From Cupriavidus oxalaticus (GTDB lineage Bacteria; Pseudomonadota; Gammaproteobacteria; Burkholderiales; Burkholderiaceae), in the NCBI RefSeq assembly GCF_004768545.1, contig NZ_CP038635.1, positions 558,001-622,000 on the forward strand: 64,000 nucleotides of DNA, written 5' to 3'. Shown here in pieces: positions 1 to 8,748 of this stretch. Made by a program: the position numbers and the translations under genes. The notes beneath the pieces were generated by a model. It did no database searches and was not told the origin of the DNA. It saw only the letters and a list, made by a program, of their open reading frames with translations. Within the stretch, counting starts at the first letter, position 1; every line of letters starts with the position of its first letter.

Positions 1-571
1 CGGGGCCGTACTCGGCGCCCGGGCAGAACGCGATCACGCGCGTGTGCGGGGCGATGCCGAAGCGCTCGGCGGTGGCCGCCACGCGCGCCGGGTCGATGCG
101 CAGGCGCGGCTCGGAGAGGTTCTCGGGCAAGCGCGCGCCGGGCTTGAGCGCGAGCCGGGCATAGTGCTCGACCATCGGCGGACGGTGGTCGCGCGGCGGG
201 TTGGCATGGCGCACGTTGAGCATGCCGAAGCGCGCTTCGCCACGGTAGCCGATGCGCAGCGGAATGCCGGCCAGCCACGGAATCAGCGCCGACTTGAGCG
301 AATTCGGCAGCACGTAGGCGAGGTCGTAGCCTTCGTTCTTGAGCTGCTGCGCGAACATCAGCCGCGCCGACAGCTGCAGCTTGCCGTGCGCCAGGTCGGA
401 CGGGAACACGCGGCCGATCTCGGGCATGCGCGCGAGCACGGGCGCCACCCACTTGGGCGCGAGGGCGTCGATGACCAGGCGCGGATGGCGCGCCTTGAGC
501 AGCGCGAACAGCGGCTGCGCCATCAGGGCGTCGCCGATCCAGTTGGGGGCGATGACGAGGGCTTTCTTCAT
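1..571 (-). CDS. waaF: Lipopolysaccharide heptosyltransferase II (partial, 3' end outside window)
   Basis: Transfers the second L-glycero-D-manno-heptose from its ADP-sugar to the inner core of lipopolysaccharide, at the cytoplasmic face of the inner membrane (GT9 family). About 190 N-terminal residues are visible. The start MKKALVIAPNWIGDALM is typical of WaaF/WaaC, where the NWIGD loop lies at the acceptor side, and later segments (LPNSLKSALIPW, RIGYRGE, HYARLAL) follow the family order. The C-terminal sugar-nucleotide domain runs off the left edge. The gene lies downstream of ilvE and the zinc-finger gene on the same strand. WaaC is the main alternative, but the NWIGDALM start favours WaaF. 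Confidence 0.9.
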   Translation of the reverse strand, partial: MKKALVIAPNWIGDALMAQPLFALLKARHPRLVIDALAPKWVAPVLARMPEIGRVFPSDLAHGKLQLSARLMFAQQLKNEGYDLAYVLPNSLKSALIPWLAGIPLRIGYRGEARFGMLNVRHANPPRDHRPPMVEHYARLALKPGARLPENLSEPRLRIDPARVAATAERFGIAPHTRVIAFCPGAEYGP

Positions 572-683
572 GGGCGGGGCGCGGAGGGCCGGTTCGCCGG
601 CGCAATCGCCGGGAACAGCAACGCCCCGGAGCACCAACTGGGGGCCCGGAGCGTCAGGGTCGTGCGAAAACCGGCGGCTCGGA

Positions 684-878
684 TCAGTGGTGGCCCTTCA
701 GCACGGTGCCCGGCCTGAGCTTGTAGACGGTACCGCAGTACGGGCACTTGGCTTCGCCGGTGTCGGCCACGTCCAGGAACACGCGCGGGTGGTAGTTCCA
801 GGCCGGGGTGTTGGCGGTGGGGCAGTGCAGCGGAATGTCTTCGGCGCCGATTTCGATGATGGTGGCGGTTTGCGTCAT
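684..878 (-). CDS. Small zinc-finger protein, CHCC type (NDUFS6-like)
   Basis: This 64-residue protein has one recognisable feature, a Cys19-His30-Cys45-Cys48 set (LHCP, NYHPRVF, CPYCGT). That is the zinc-binding pattern of the CHCC zinc-finger family, related to the NDUFS6 accessory subunit of complex I. In proteobacteria it is commonly found beside ilvE and LPS heptosyltransferase genes, as here. Its function is not established; a structural zinc site in a small cytoplasmic accessory protein is all the sequence supports. It begins with an ATG about 95 bp downstream of the ilvE stop, after the ilvE terminator, so it may have its own promoter or depend on read-through. Confidence 0.85.
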   Translation of the reverse strand: MTQTATIIEIGAEDIPLHCPTANTPAWNYHPRVFLDVADTGEAKCPYCGTVYKLRPGTVLKGHH

Positions 879-913
879 GGTGTTGCGGGGATTGAGGCTT
901 GCTGTTCGTCAAA

Positions 914-954
914 ACAAGGCGTGCCCCGCGCGCACGGCGGCGGGTGCGGGGCAC
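914..954 (-). terminator. Intrinsic terminator downstream of ilvE
   Basis: A 9-bp perfect inverted repeat (GTGCCCCGC with GCGGGGCAC, 921-929 and 946-954) lies 20 bp past the ilvE stop. On the minus strand it is followed by a T-rich stretch (TTGTTTT). This fits an intrinsic terminator that would partly separate ilvE from the zinc-finger/waaF genes. Confidence 0.6.
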
Positions 955-973
955 GAGGGCTGGCGGCCGGTGC

Positions 974-1894
974 TCAGACCAGCGTCAGCCACTTCCTGTA
1001 CTTTTCGTTGGTGCCGCCCACGGCGGCAAAGAACGCGTCCTGGATCTGCTTGGTGACCGGGCCGCGGCGGCCTTCGCCGATGATGCGGTCGTCCAGCTCG
1101 CGGATCGGCGTGACTTCGGCGGCGGTGCCGGTGAAGAAGGCTTCGTCGGCGCAGTACATCTCGTCGCGGGTGATGCGCTTCTCGCGCACCTCGATGCCCA
1201 GGTCGCGCGCGATGGTGAGCGTGGCGTCGCGCGTGATGCCGTCCAGGCACGAGGCCAGGTCCGGGGTGTAGATCACGCCGTTGCGCACGATAAAGACGTT
1301 CTCGCCCGAGCCTTCGCTGACGTAGCCCTCGGTGTCGAGCAGCAGCGCTTCGTCATAGCCCAGGCCGGTCGCTTCCTGGTTGGCGAGGATCGAGTTGATG
1401 TAGTAGCCGCTGGCCTTGGCGCGCACCAGCGACACGTTGACGTGGTGGCGGGTGAACGACGAAGTCTTCACGCGGATGCCGCGCTCCATGCCTTCCTCGC
1501 CCAGGTAGGCACCCCACGGCCACGCCGCGATCGCCACGTGGATGGTGTTGCCCTTGGCCGACACGCCCAGCTTTTCCGAGCCGATCCACACGATCGGGCG
1601 GATGTAGCAGGATTCCAGGTTGTTGGCGCGCACCACTTCGCGCGTGGCGGCTTCCAGGGTGGCCTCGTCGAACGGCATGGCCATCTGGAAGATCTTGGCG
1701 GAATTGAACAGGCGGCGGGTGTGCTCTTTCAGGCGGAAGATGGCGGTGCCTTCGGGCGTCTTGTAGGCACGCACGCCCTCGAACACGCCCATGCCGTAGT
1801 GCAGCGTATGCGTCAGCACGTGGATCTTGGCGTCGCGCCATTCGATCAGCTTGCCGTCCATCCAAATCTTGCCGTCGCGATCCGCCATCGACAT
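974..1894 (-). CDS. ilvE: Branched-chain amino acid aminotransferase
   Basis: This PLP-dependent class IV aminotransferase interconverts leucine, isoleucine and valine with their 2-oxo acids using glutamate/2-oxoglutarate. The 306-residue length is usual for the family. Lys160 in LVRAKASGYY is the expected Schiff-base lysine, THTLHYGMGVFEGVRAY (28-44) is the substrate/PLP-phosphate region, and GYVSEGSGENVFIV (190-203) is the class IV signature. The ATG at 1894 was chosen because GGGAGAA lies just upstream on the minus strand; a second in-frame ATG follows two codons later. It is the first gene of the leftward ilvE / zinc finger / waaF group, with a hairpin terminator after it. Confidence 0.95.
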   Translation of the reverse strand: MSMADRDGKIWMDGKLIEWRDAKIHVLTHTLHYGMGVFEGVRAYKTPEGTAIFRLKEHTRRLFNSAKIFQMAMPFDEATLEAATREVVRANNLESCYIRPIVWIGSEKLGVSAKGNTIHVAIAAWPWGAYLGEEGMERGIRVKTSSFTRHHVNVSLVRAKASGYYINSILANQEATGLGYDEALLLDTEGYVSEGSGENVFIVRNGVIYTPDLASCLDGITRDATLTIARDLGIEVREKRITRDEMYCADEAFFTGTAAEVTPIRELDDRIIGEGRRGPVTKQIQDAFFAAVGGTNEKYRKWLTLV

Positions 1895-2086
1895 GTCTGT
1901 TCTCCCAGCGCCGTGAAAGTAGCAAAAACGACATTGTAAGCCCGGGGGGCATGGGTGCCAACGCGAGTGGCGGGGGGAGAGCGTACGAAACCAGCGCCGC
2001 GGCGGACTAGAATCCTCATTTCCGTGCGTTTGCCGGCTCGACGGTTGCATCGTCAGGGCCTGCTTCCGACGCCAGTCCATTTCGTC

Positions 2087-5086
2087 GTGCCTTTGACCAC
2101 ACATTCCGACCCGCATGCCGAACCCGGCCAGCCTGGCTGGGAGCAGGCGCTGGAAGCGCTGCGCGCCCTCGCCAGCGCCGAACCCGTCGCCGCCGGCGAG
2201 AGCGGCCGCCGCCTGCTGTGGGCGCTGACGCTGGAGCCGGACGGCGCGGTGGCCACCATCGAGCCGTTGGAGCAAGTGCGCGGCGCGCGTGGCTGGGGCA
2301 AGCCCAGGCCGGTGCCGCTGGCGCGCGTGGCCGAGGACGACCGGCTCGAGCCGTGGGACGCGCGCGTCGCGTGCGCGATCCGGCGCGATGCCTCGCACAA
2401 CCGGCGCTATGTGCTGGACCGCGCCGCCGCCGCCATGGCGCTGGTCGGCCACCCGGCCGTGGTGCTCGCCCACGCGCCGGCGCAGACACTGGAGGTGGTC
2501 GAGGACGCGCCCGCGCTGGAGGCCGTGCACAGCGCTGGTCGCTTCGTGCTGCGCCTCTATCCGCCGCTGCGCGAGGCGCCGGCGATGGAGGCCCTGCTGC
2601 CCGCCGCGGCGCGCCAGGAGGCGGAGGCGCTGCGCCAGGTCACGGTGCTGCGCGACGGGCCGCACCGGCTCAAGGTGCTGCGCTTCACCCCGGCGCAGTT
2701 CGACGCCGCGCGGCTGATCGGCGACGGGCTGGCGATCCCGGAGGATGGCCAGGCCCAGCTCGATCGCACGCTGCGCGCGCTGGCCGGCCATTTCCAGGTC
2801 CACGCCGACCAGGCTGCCGGCTCGCGCACGGTCGAGGCCGAAGCGCGGCTGCGCGCGGAGGTTGCGCCGATCGGCGGCGTGGCCGGGCGCGGTATCACGA
2901 TGCGGCTGGTGGTCACGCCGCTGGGCCAGCTCGGGCCCCGGCTCGCGCCGGGCGCGGGCAGGGAACGCCTGATGGCCGCGGTGCGCGGCGAGACGCTGGT
3001 CACGCAGCGCGATCTCGATGCCGAACTGGCCAGCGTGGCCGAGGTCTTCGCCGCGCTGCCGGTGCTGGTCACGCAGTCGCCGCCGGGCGGTGAATATACC
3101 TGGACGCTGGACGATCCCGAAGACGCGCTGACCGTGCTGGAGGCGCTGCCCGGCCTGCCCGCGGTGCAGGCTGTGGAATGGCCGCGCGGCAAGGAAATCC
3201 GCATCGTGCCCGCCGACCTGCCGCAGCTCGGCGTCCACATCGAAAGCCGTGGCGCCTGGTACCGGCTGGCCGGCGAGCTGCGCGTGGCCGAGGGGCTGGT
3301 GCTGGAGCTGGGCAAGCTGATCGACTGGACCGGCAGCCACGCCGGCCGCTTCGTGCCGATGGGGCAGGGTGTCTTCGTGGCGCTGACCCGCGCGCTGCGC
3401 GGCCAGTTGCACGACCTGGCGTCGGTGGCCGAACGCATTCCCGACGGCATCCGCGTGCCGCAGATGGCCACGCCGTGGCTGGACGACGTGCTGGCCGGCG
3501 CGGGCATCGATCCCGACGCCCACTTCCGCCAGCGCATCGCCCGCCTGCGCGCGGCGCGCGACACGCCAACCACCGTGCCCGCCACGCTGGCGGCGGAGCT
3601 GCGCCCCTACCAGGAAGCCGGCTACCGCTGGGCCATGACGCTGGCCGCCTCGGGGCTGGGCGCCTGCCTGGCCGACGACATGGGCCTGGGCAAGACCGTG
3701 CAGGCGCTGGCGGTGCTGGTGGCGCGCGCGGCCGGCGGCGCCGCGCTGGTGATCGTGCCCACCTCGGTGTGCGGCAACTGGGCCGCCGAAGCGCGACGCT
3801 TCGCGCCGACCCTGAATGTCCAGGTCTATGGAGAGAGTGCAGAGAATGCGCGCGATACGCTGCTGGCTCAGGCAGGCCCACATGACCTGGTGATCGTCTC
3901 GTACACGCTGCTGCAGCAGGCGCGCCAGGATTTCTGCGCGCGCGACTGGCATACCGTGGTCGCTGACGAAGCGCAGGCATTCAAGAACGCCGTCACGCGG
4001 CGCGCGCAGTCGATGTTCGAGCTGCAGGCGGATTTCCGTATGGCATTGACCGGCACGCCGGTGGAAAACCGGTTGGCCGAGCTGTGGTCGGTGATGCGCT
4101 TCTGCAACCCGGGTTTGCTGGGCTCGCTGGCCCGTTTCAACGAACATTTTGCCAATCCGATCGAGCGCGGCGGCGTGCGCGAGGCCCGCCGGCGCCTGCG
4201 CCGCATGATCGCGCCCTTCGTGCTGCGCCGGACCAAGGCCCAGGTGCTCGACGAACTGCCGCCGCGCACGGAGCTGGTGATCCGCGTCGAGCCCGACGCG
4301 GTCGAAGCCGCGCACTACGAAGCGCTGCGCCGGCAAGCGCAGACCCAGGCCGAAGCCGCGCTGGCGCGCGTGGAGGCGGTGCGCAAGGCCACGCAAGGCG
4401 CGCCTGCAGGGGCAAAGGCGCGCGCCCTCGCGCAGGCGCAGCAGCAATCGCAAGCGCGCATCCATGTGCTGGCGCAGATCATGCGCCTGCGCCGCGCCGC
4501 GTGCGACCCGCGCCTGGCCACGCCGGAAATCGGCAGCCAGCTGCGGGAGGGGGAAGAGGGCGCCAAGCTGCGCGCCTTCGTCGCTCTGGCGAGCGAACTG
4601 GCCGCCAGCGGCCACAAGACGCTGGTGTTCAGCCAGTTCGTCGATTTCCTGCAGCTGCTGCGCCAGGGCCTGGAGCGCGCCGGGCTCGCGCTGCAGTACC
4701 TGGACGGCGCCACGCCGGCGGCCGAGCGCACGCGCCGCGTGGCCGCCTTCCAGGCGGGCGAGGGCGATGTCTTCCTGATCAGCCTGAAGGCAGGCGGCTT
4801 CGGCCTGAACCTGACCGCGGCCGACTACGTGATCATCGCCGACCCATGGTGGAACCCCGCCGCCGAGGACCAGGCCATGGGCCGCGCGCACCGCATCGGC
4901 CAGCAGCGCCCCGTGACGGTGTACCGGCTGATCAACGCCGGCACCATCGAGGAGCGCATCGTCGACCTGCACCGCGACAAGCGCGCGCTGGCCGACGGCT
5001 TGCTGGAGGCGGATGACGAAAGCACTGCGGGAACCGGTGCGCCATTGCCGGATATCGACGACCTGGTGGGCCTGCTGCGCCGCTGA
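2087..5086 (+). CDS. SNF2/HepA-family DEAD-box-like helicase (ATP-dependent DNA translocase)
   Basis: A large cytoplasmic superfamily 2 ATPase of the Swi2/Snf2 class, about 999 residues from the GTG at 2087. The N-terminal half (about 1-490) is unassigned. The ATPase core has Walker A ADDMGLGKT (529-537), motif II DEAQ (627-630) in place of the usual DEAH, and ALTGTPVENRL. The helicase C lobe contains LVFSQFVDF and QAMGRAHRIGQ (motif VI). Such proteins remodel protein-DNA or RNA-polymerase complexes; the actual substrate here is unknown. The open frame extends upstream to a GTG at 1955, and a TTG at 2093 is also possible. None has a strong Shine-Dalgarno, so the start is uncertain. Confidence 0.85.
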   Translation: MPLTTHSDPHAEPGQPGWEQALEALRALASAEPVAAGESGRRLLWALTLEPDGAVATIEPLEQVRGARGWGKPRPVPLARVAEDDRLEPWDARVACAIRRDASHNRRYVLDRAAAAMALVGHPAVVLAHAPAQTLEVVEDAPALEAVHSAGRFVLRLYPPLREAPAMEALLPAAARQEAEALRQVTVLRDGPHRLKVLRFTPAQFDAARLIGDGLAIPEDGQAQLDRTLRALAGHFQVHADQAAGSRTVEAEARLRAEVAPIGGVAGRGITMRLVVTPLGQLGPRLAPGAGRERLMAAVRGETLVTQRDLDAELASVAEVFAALPVLVTQSPPGGEYTWTLDDPEDALTVLEALPGLPAVQAVEWPRGKEIRIVPADLPQLGVHIESRGAWYRLAGELRVAEGLVLELGKLIDWTGSHAGRFVPMGQGVFVALTRALRGQLHDLASVAERIPDGIRVPQMATPWLDDVLAGAGIDPDAHFRQRIARLRAARDTPTTVPATLAAELRPYQEAGYRWAMTLAASGLGACLADDMGLGKTVQALAVLVARAAGGAALVIVPTSVCGNWAAEARRFAPTLNVQVYGESAENARDTLLAQAGPHDLVIVSYTLLQQARQDFCARDWHTVVADEAQAFKNAVTRRAQSMFELQADFRMALTGTPVENRLAELWSVMRFCNPGLLGSLARFNEHFANPIERGGVREARRRLRRMIAPFVLRRTKAQVLDELPPRTELVIRVEPDAVEAAHYEALRRQAQTQAEAALARVEAVRKATQGAPAGAKARALAQAQQQSQARIHVLAQIMRLRRAACDPRLATPEIGSQLREGEEGAKLRAFVALASELAASGHKTLVFSQFVDFLQLLRQGLERAGLALQYLDGATPAAERTRRVAAFQAGEGDVFLISLKAGGFGLNLTAADYVIIADPWWNPAAEDQAMGRAHRIGQQRPVTVYRLINAGTIEERIVDLHRDKRALADGLLEADDESTAGTGAPLPDIDDLVGLLRR

Positions 5087-5236
5087 GCGTCACGCCGCGC
5101 CCACCATATACTTCCAGGGCATACCTTCAAGCGAACTGGTTCGTTTGGTTTTGGCAGGATCCTTGCTATCTTGTGGCGCTGCCCGGGGCCCAGACCCCGG
5201 CAGCCCTCTTGTGCTGACTTTACTGACGGTGCCCCC

Positions 5237-6268
5237 ATGCCCACCCCCATGCCCATCTCGTTCCGCCTGCCGCGCTTGTCCTTCCGTTCCGCTTTCCGCC
5301 TGGCCGCAGGCATGGCCGCCCTGTGCGCCGCCGCTGCCGTGAGCGCGCCCGCCCAGGCCCAGGGCGAGTGGCCGACGCAGCCGGTGACCATCCTGATGGG
5401 TTTCACCGCCGGCTCCGGCGTCGACATGGTGGGCCGCGCGCTGCAGGAATCGCTGCAGAAGTCGCTCAAGACCACGATCATCTATGACTACCGGCCGGGC
5501 GCCGGCGGCAACGTTGCCTCCGAGGTGGTGGCGCACGCCAAGCCGGACGGCTATACGCTGCTGCTTGGCACCGCGGCGACGCACGGCATCAACCCGGCGC
5601 TGTACAAGAACCTGCCATTCGACGCCGAAGCCGATTTCACGCCGGTGGCGCCGCTGGTCGAAGTGTCCAACGTGCTGACCGTCAACCCGGCCGTGATCGA
5701 CGTGAAGACGGTGAAGGAATTCATCGAGAAGGTGAAGGCCAATCCAGGCAAGTACAACTATGCCTCGACCGGCAACGGCACCGGCACGCACCTGGCTTTC
5801 GCCGAATTCAATGCCCGCGCGGGCCTGGACATGACCCACGTACCGTACAAGGGCGGCCCCGATGCGCTGCAGGCCGTGCTCAAGGGCGAGGTCTGCTGCA
5901 TCTTCAACCAGGTGCAGAGCGTGCTGCCGCAATACCGCGCCGGCAAGGTGCGGCTGCTGGGCGTGACCACCAGCAAGCGCGTGCCGGTGATTCCGGACGT
6001 GCCGACCATTGCCGAGAGCGGCGTCGCTGGCTACAACAGCACCATCTGGTTCGGCTTCTTCGGTCCCAAGGGGCTGGATCCGAAGATCGCACGCAAGCTC
6101 AACGACGCGGTCAAGGTTGCGCTGGAAACCCCGTCGATCCGGCAGAAGCTGGTCGATGCCGGCAATACGCCGCGGATCGAGTCGGTGGAGCAGTTCAAGG
6201 CAACCGTCAAGGCCGACCGGCAGAAGTGGGCGGGGGTGGTGAAGACGGTGGGGGCTTCGATCGACTGA
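5237..6268 (+). CDS. Bug/TctC-family periplasmic solute-binding protein (orphan)
   Basis: A tripartite-tricarboxylate-transporter receptor of the Bug family, about 343 residues, acting in the periplasm. From the ATG at 5237 there is a basic start, a hydrophobic stretch and a cleavage-like AQAQ, giving a signal peptide of about 36 residues. Mature motifs typical of Bug proteins follow: GFTAGSGVDMVGRAL, RPGAGGNVASEVV, KPDGYTLLLGT and THVPYKGGPDALQAVLKG. No TctA or TctB membrane gene is adjacent, so the partner transporter must be elsewhere, a common situation in Cupriavidus and Bordetella. The ligand cannot be read from sequence; carboxylic acids are usual. Confidence 0.9.
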   Translation: MPTPMPISFRLPRLSFRSAFRLAAGMAALCAAAAVSAPAQAQGEWPTQPVTILMGFTAGSGVDMVGRALQESLQKSLKTTIIYDYRPGAGGNVASEVVAHAKPDGYTLLLGTAATHGINPALYKNLPFDAEADFTPVAPLVEVSNVLTVNPAVIDVKTVKEFIEKVKANPGKYNYASTGNGTGTHLAFAEFNARAGLDMTHVPYKGGPDALQAVLKGEVCCIFNQVQSVLPQYRAGKVRLLGVTTSKRVPVIPDVPTIAESGVAGYNSTIWFGFFGPKGLDPKIARKLNDAVKVALETPSIRQKLVDAGNTPRIESVEQFKATVKADRQKWAGVVKTVGASID

Positions 6269-6295
6269 GGTTGCGACTGAGGTTGCATAAGGGGC

Positions 6296-6360
6296 TTCAC
6301 TTCGTTGAGGCTCCGGCCCTCACCCCCGCCCCTCTCCCGCAGGCGGGAGAGGGGGGCAAA
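6296..6360. repeat. Dispersed palindromic intergenic repeat, copy 1
   Basis: The core is a 10-bp inverted repeat CCTCTCCCGC / GCGGGAGAGG with a 2-nt spacer (6331-6352), preceded by a conserved arm (CTTCGTTGAGGCTCCGGCCC and following). Copy 3 near 36544 matches this over about 60 bp. It lies between two convergent genes, where it may also terminate transcription from either side. Confidence 0.8.
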
Positions 6361-6400
6361 CAGGCGGCCGGTGACAGGTTTGCGGCCTAACCCCTAACCC

Positions 6401-7537
6401 CTAAGCCCTGACGCCCAACCTCGTCAGCAAATGCGCCAACTGGGCCTGCGTCCCAGTGGCAGTCTTGTTGAAAATCGCCTTCAACTGCGTCCTGCCGGTC
6501 TCCCGCCGGATCCCGATCTGCTCGCAAGCCTCGGGCAGCCCCATCCCGGTCGACAGCTGCAGCGCCAAGCGCGTTTCCGCCGGCGTCAGCCCGTACAAGT
6601 CCCGCAGCACGGCCGGCAATGTCATCGGCGCGACTCCCGGTTCATGGATCGCCACCAGCACGCTGGGCCGCTGCCAGTCCATCGACAGCTGATGCGCCGG
6701 CGGCAAGGGCAACAAGATAATCTGCGCCTGCCGCCCGCCGTTATCCACCGCCCGCAGCGCCTGCGCCGGCTGCGGATTGCCCGGATCGCACGCGGCCTTC
6801 AATGCTTCGGCAAACGGCCGCGACAGCCGCCATTCTTCAGCCCGGCCGCTTGCCGCCGAAATCGCCGCCGACACCGCCGCCGACACCGCTGGCAGCAGCC
6901 GCCGCACCCACGCCTCTCCCGTACTGTTGGCAAGCAGCGTCTTGCCATCGTCCCGCAACACGATCACCCCAAACGGCAGCCGTTCCAGCAACTGGCTCGA
7001 CGCATGCGCCAGCGCCGACACCTGGTGCGTGCGGTCGCGCAGCGCCATGGCGTGGCGCACATGCGGAATCGCCCAGTCGAGCGCGCGCGCGTCCTCGGGC
7101 GAATACTGGTTGCCGCCCAGCGGCCGCTGCAGCGACAGGAACACTTCATAGTGCGGCTTGCGCTCGATCAGGCAGGCCATCACCGACGATTGCTCGAACT
7201 GGTGCAGGAAGTCGCCATAGAAAGGCGAGTGTCGCATCGCCTGCGCACCCAGTTCGCGCGAATCGATATACCAGCTGCCCACCGACATGCGCTGGGCGAA
7301 GGGCAGGGCCGGATCGATGGTTTCGTAGTATTCGCTGTAGGCGGCCACCGCTTCGGGCACGGGATTGACCACCTGGTTCACCAGCACGCGTTCGTGGACG
7401 GTATCGCGCACCAGCAGCAGCGCATGCGAGCTGTCGCTGGCCTGGCAAAGCGCACCCAGGCTGCGGCGCCAGGCATCGGCGTCGAAGATCCCCTCGTACA
7501 GCGCGCGGATGGTTTCATGCATCGGCGTGTCGCTCAT
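6401..7537 (-). CDS. LuxR-type transcriptional regulator, paralogue 1
   Basis: This 378-residue protein ends in a LuxR/FixJ-type helix-turn-helix (about 315-372: LYGLTPAETRLALQLSTG, then the recognition segment IRRETGRTQLKAIFNKT). The N-terminal 300 residues match no sensor domain I can name; they lack an obvious receiver or acyl-homoserine-lactone pocket. The next upstream gene (7642-8748) is a full-length paralogue with the same architecture (MHETIRALYEGIFD versus MHGAIRGLYEGILD), so a tandem duplication is likely. The ATG at 7537 follows a purine-rich stretch; a second ATG five codons in (MHETIRA) aligns better with the paralogue and could be the true start. Target genes are unknown. Confidence 0.85.
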   Translation of the reverse strand: MSDTPMHETIRALYEGIFDADAWRRSLGALCQASDSSHALLLVRDTVHERVLVNQVVNPVPEAVAAYSEYYETIDPALPFAQRMSVGSWYIDSRELGAQAMRHSPFYGDFLHQFEQSSVMACLIERKPHYEVFLSLQRPLGGNQYSPEDARALDWAIPHVRHAMALRDRTHQVSALAHASSQLLERLPFGVIVLRDDGKTLLANSTGEAWVRRLLPAVSAAVSAAISAASGRAEEWRLSRPFAEALKAACDPGNPQPAQALRAVDNGGRQAQIILLPLPPAHQLSMDWQRPSVLVAIHEPGVAPMTLPAVLRDLYGLTPAETRLALQLSTGMGLPEACEQIGIRRETGRTQLKAIFNKTATGTQAQLAHLLTRLGVRA

Positions 7538-7641
7538 GGTTTTTCTTCTTTCTTCTTTTTCGTACTTTTGGTACTTCCTTCGCGCGGCTGTGCCAGGGCT
7601 GCCGGTGTGTTGCCGGCCGGCGTACCGCGCGAGGGTGGAAT

Positions 7642-8748
7642 TCAGGCCCCTTCCAGTGCCGCGCCCAGCCGCGAAAGCAGGTGGGTGAGCTGGGCCTGGC
7701 TGTTGGTGCCGGTCTTGTTGAAGACGGCCTTGAGCTGCGTGCGCGCCGTTTCATGGCGGATGTTCAGCTGCTGGCTGGCTTCGGGCAGGCCCTGGCCACC
7801 GGCGAGCCGGGTCGCCAGCCGCGTTTCCGCCGGCGTCAGGCCGTACAGGTCGCGCAGCACCGGAGCCAGCAACAGCGGCGCGTTGTCGTGCTCGTGCACC
7901 ACCACCAGCGCCGCCGGCTCCTGCCACTGCGCGGCAAAGGCGTGCGAGGGCGGCAGCGGCAGCACGATCACCTGCGCGCTGCTGCCGTTGCCGTCGGTGG
8001 CGCGCGCGGCCTGGGCGGCCACCGCGCGCTGCGGATCGCAAGCCGCGGCCAGCATTTCGCCGAACGGGCGTGACAGGGTCCAGTCAGAGACCTTGCCCGC
8101 CGGGTCCAGGCGCCGCACCCAGCGTTCGCCGGCGCGGTTGCCCAGCAGCACCTGGCGCTGCGGCGAAAACACCAGCAGCGCGAAGTTGAGCCGCTCCACC
8201 AGCTGCGACGACAGCCGCGCCAGCACCGTCAGGCCCAGCGTGCGGTCGCGCATGGCCATGGCGCTGCGCATATGCGGGATGATCCAGTCCATGCCGCGGG
8301 TGTCGTCGGTCGAGAACAGCGGCTGCGTGCGTCCGCGCTGCATCGAGAAATAGACTTCGTAGTGCGGCTGGCGCGCGACCAGGCATGCCACGTACGAGCG
8401 CAGGTCATAGCGGTGAAAGAAATCGCGGTAGAACGGGTGGCGCGCCATGGCGCCTTCGCCCAGCTCGCGCGCGTCGACGTACCACGCGCCGGGCTGCAGC
8501 CGCGGTGCGAACTGCTTGGCCGGGTCGATGGTCTGGAAATCCGATTCGTACTCGGTGAACAACTCCACCACCGGATTGACAATTTCATTGACGGTGACCT
8601 GGTCGCGTACCGTGTCCCAGACCATCATCGAGGCGTGCGCCGATCCGGCCATATCGGTCAGGGTGCGCAGGCTCTGCTGCCACGCACCGGGATCGAGAAT
8701 GCCCTCGTACAAGCCACGGATCGCTCCGTGCATGTCGGCTTCTTTCAT
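7642..8748 (-). CDS. LuxR-type transcriptional regulator, paralogue 2
   Basis: This 368-residue protein is the sister of the gene at 6401-7537, alike from the MHGAIRGLYEGILDPGAWQ start to the C-terminal helix-turn-helix (LYGLTPAETRLATRLAGG, IRHETARTQLKAVFNKTG). A conserved middle section (WIIPHMRSAMAMRDRT and the region before it) presumably forms a ligand or signal-sensing domain of unknown type. The ATG at 8748 was chosen because GGGGG lies just upstream on the coding strand, although the frame is open further. The two genes run leftward about 100 bp apart and may be co-transcribed. Ligand and regulon are not evident from sequence. Confidence 0.85.
   Translation of the reverse strand: MKEADMHGAIRGLYEGILDPGAWQQSLRTLTDMAGSAHASMMVWDTVRDQVTVNEIVNPVVELFTEYESDFQTIDPAKQFAPRLQPGAWYVDARELGEGAMARHPFYRDFFHRYDLRSYVACLVARQPHYEVYFSMQRGRTQPLFSTDDTRGMDWIIPHMRSAMAMRDRTLGLTVLARLSSQLVERLNFALLVFSPQRQVLLGNRAGERWVRRLDPAGKVSDWTLSRPFGEMLAAACDPQRAVAAQAARATDGNGSSAQVIVLPLPPSHAFAAQWQEPAALVVVHEHDNAPLLLAPVLRDLYGLTPAETRLATRLAGGQGLPEASQQLNIRHETARTQLKAVFNKTGTNSQAQLTHLLSRLGAALEGA

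Noticed and set aside
974..4972. A 1332-codon open frame on the minus strand through the SNF2 gene and into ilvE
   Set aside because: The part over the helicase is Arg/His/Gln-rich nonsense typical of antisense frames in high-GC DNA; only the ilvE end is real, and it has its own start and ribosome site.
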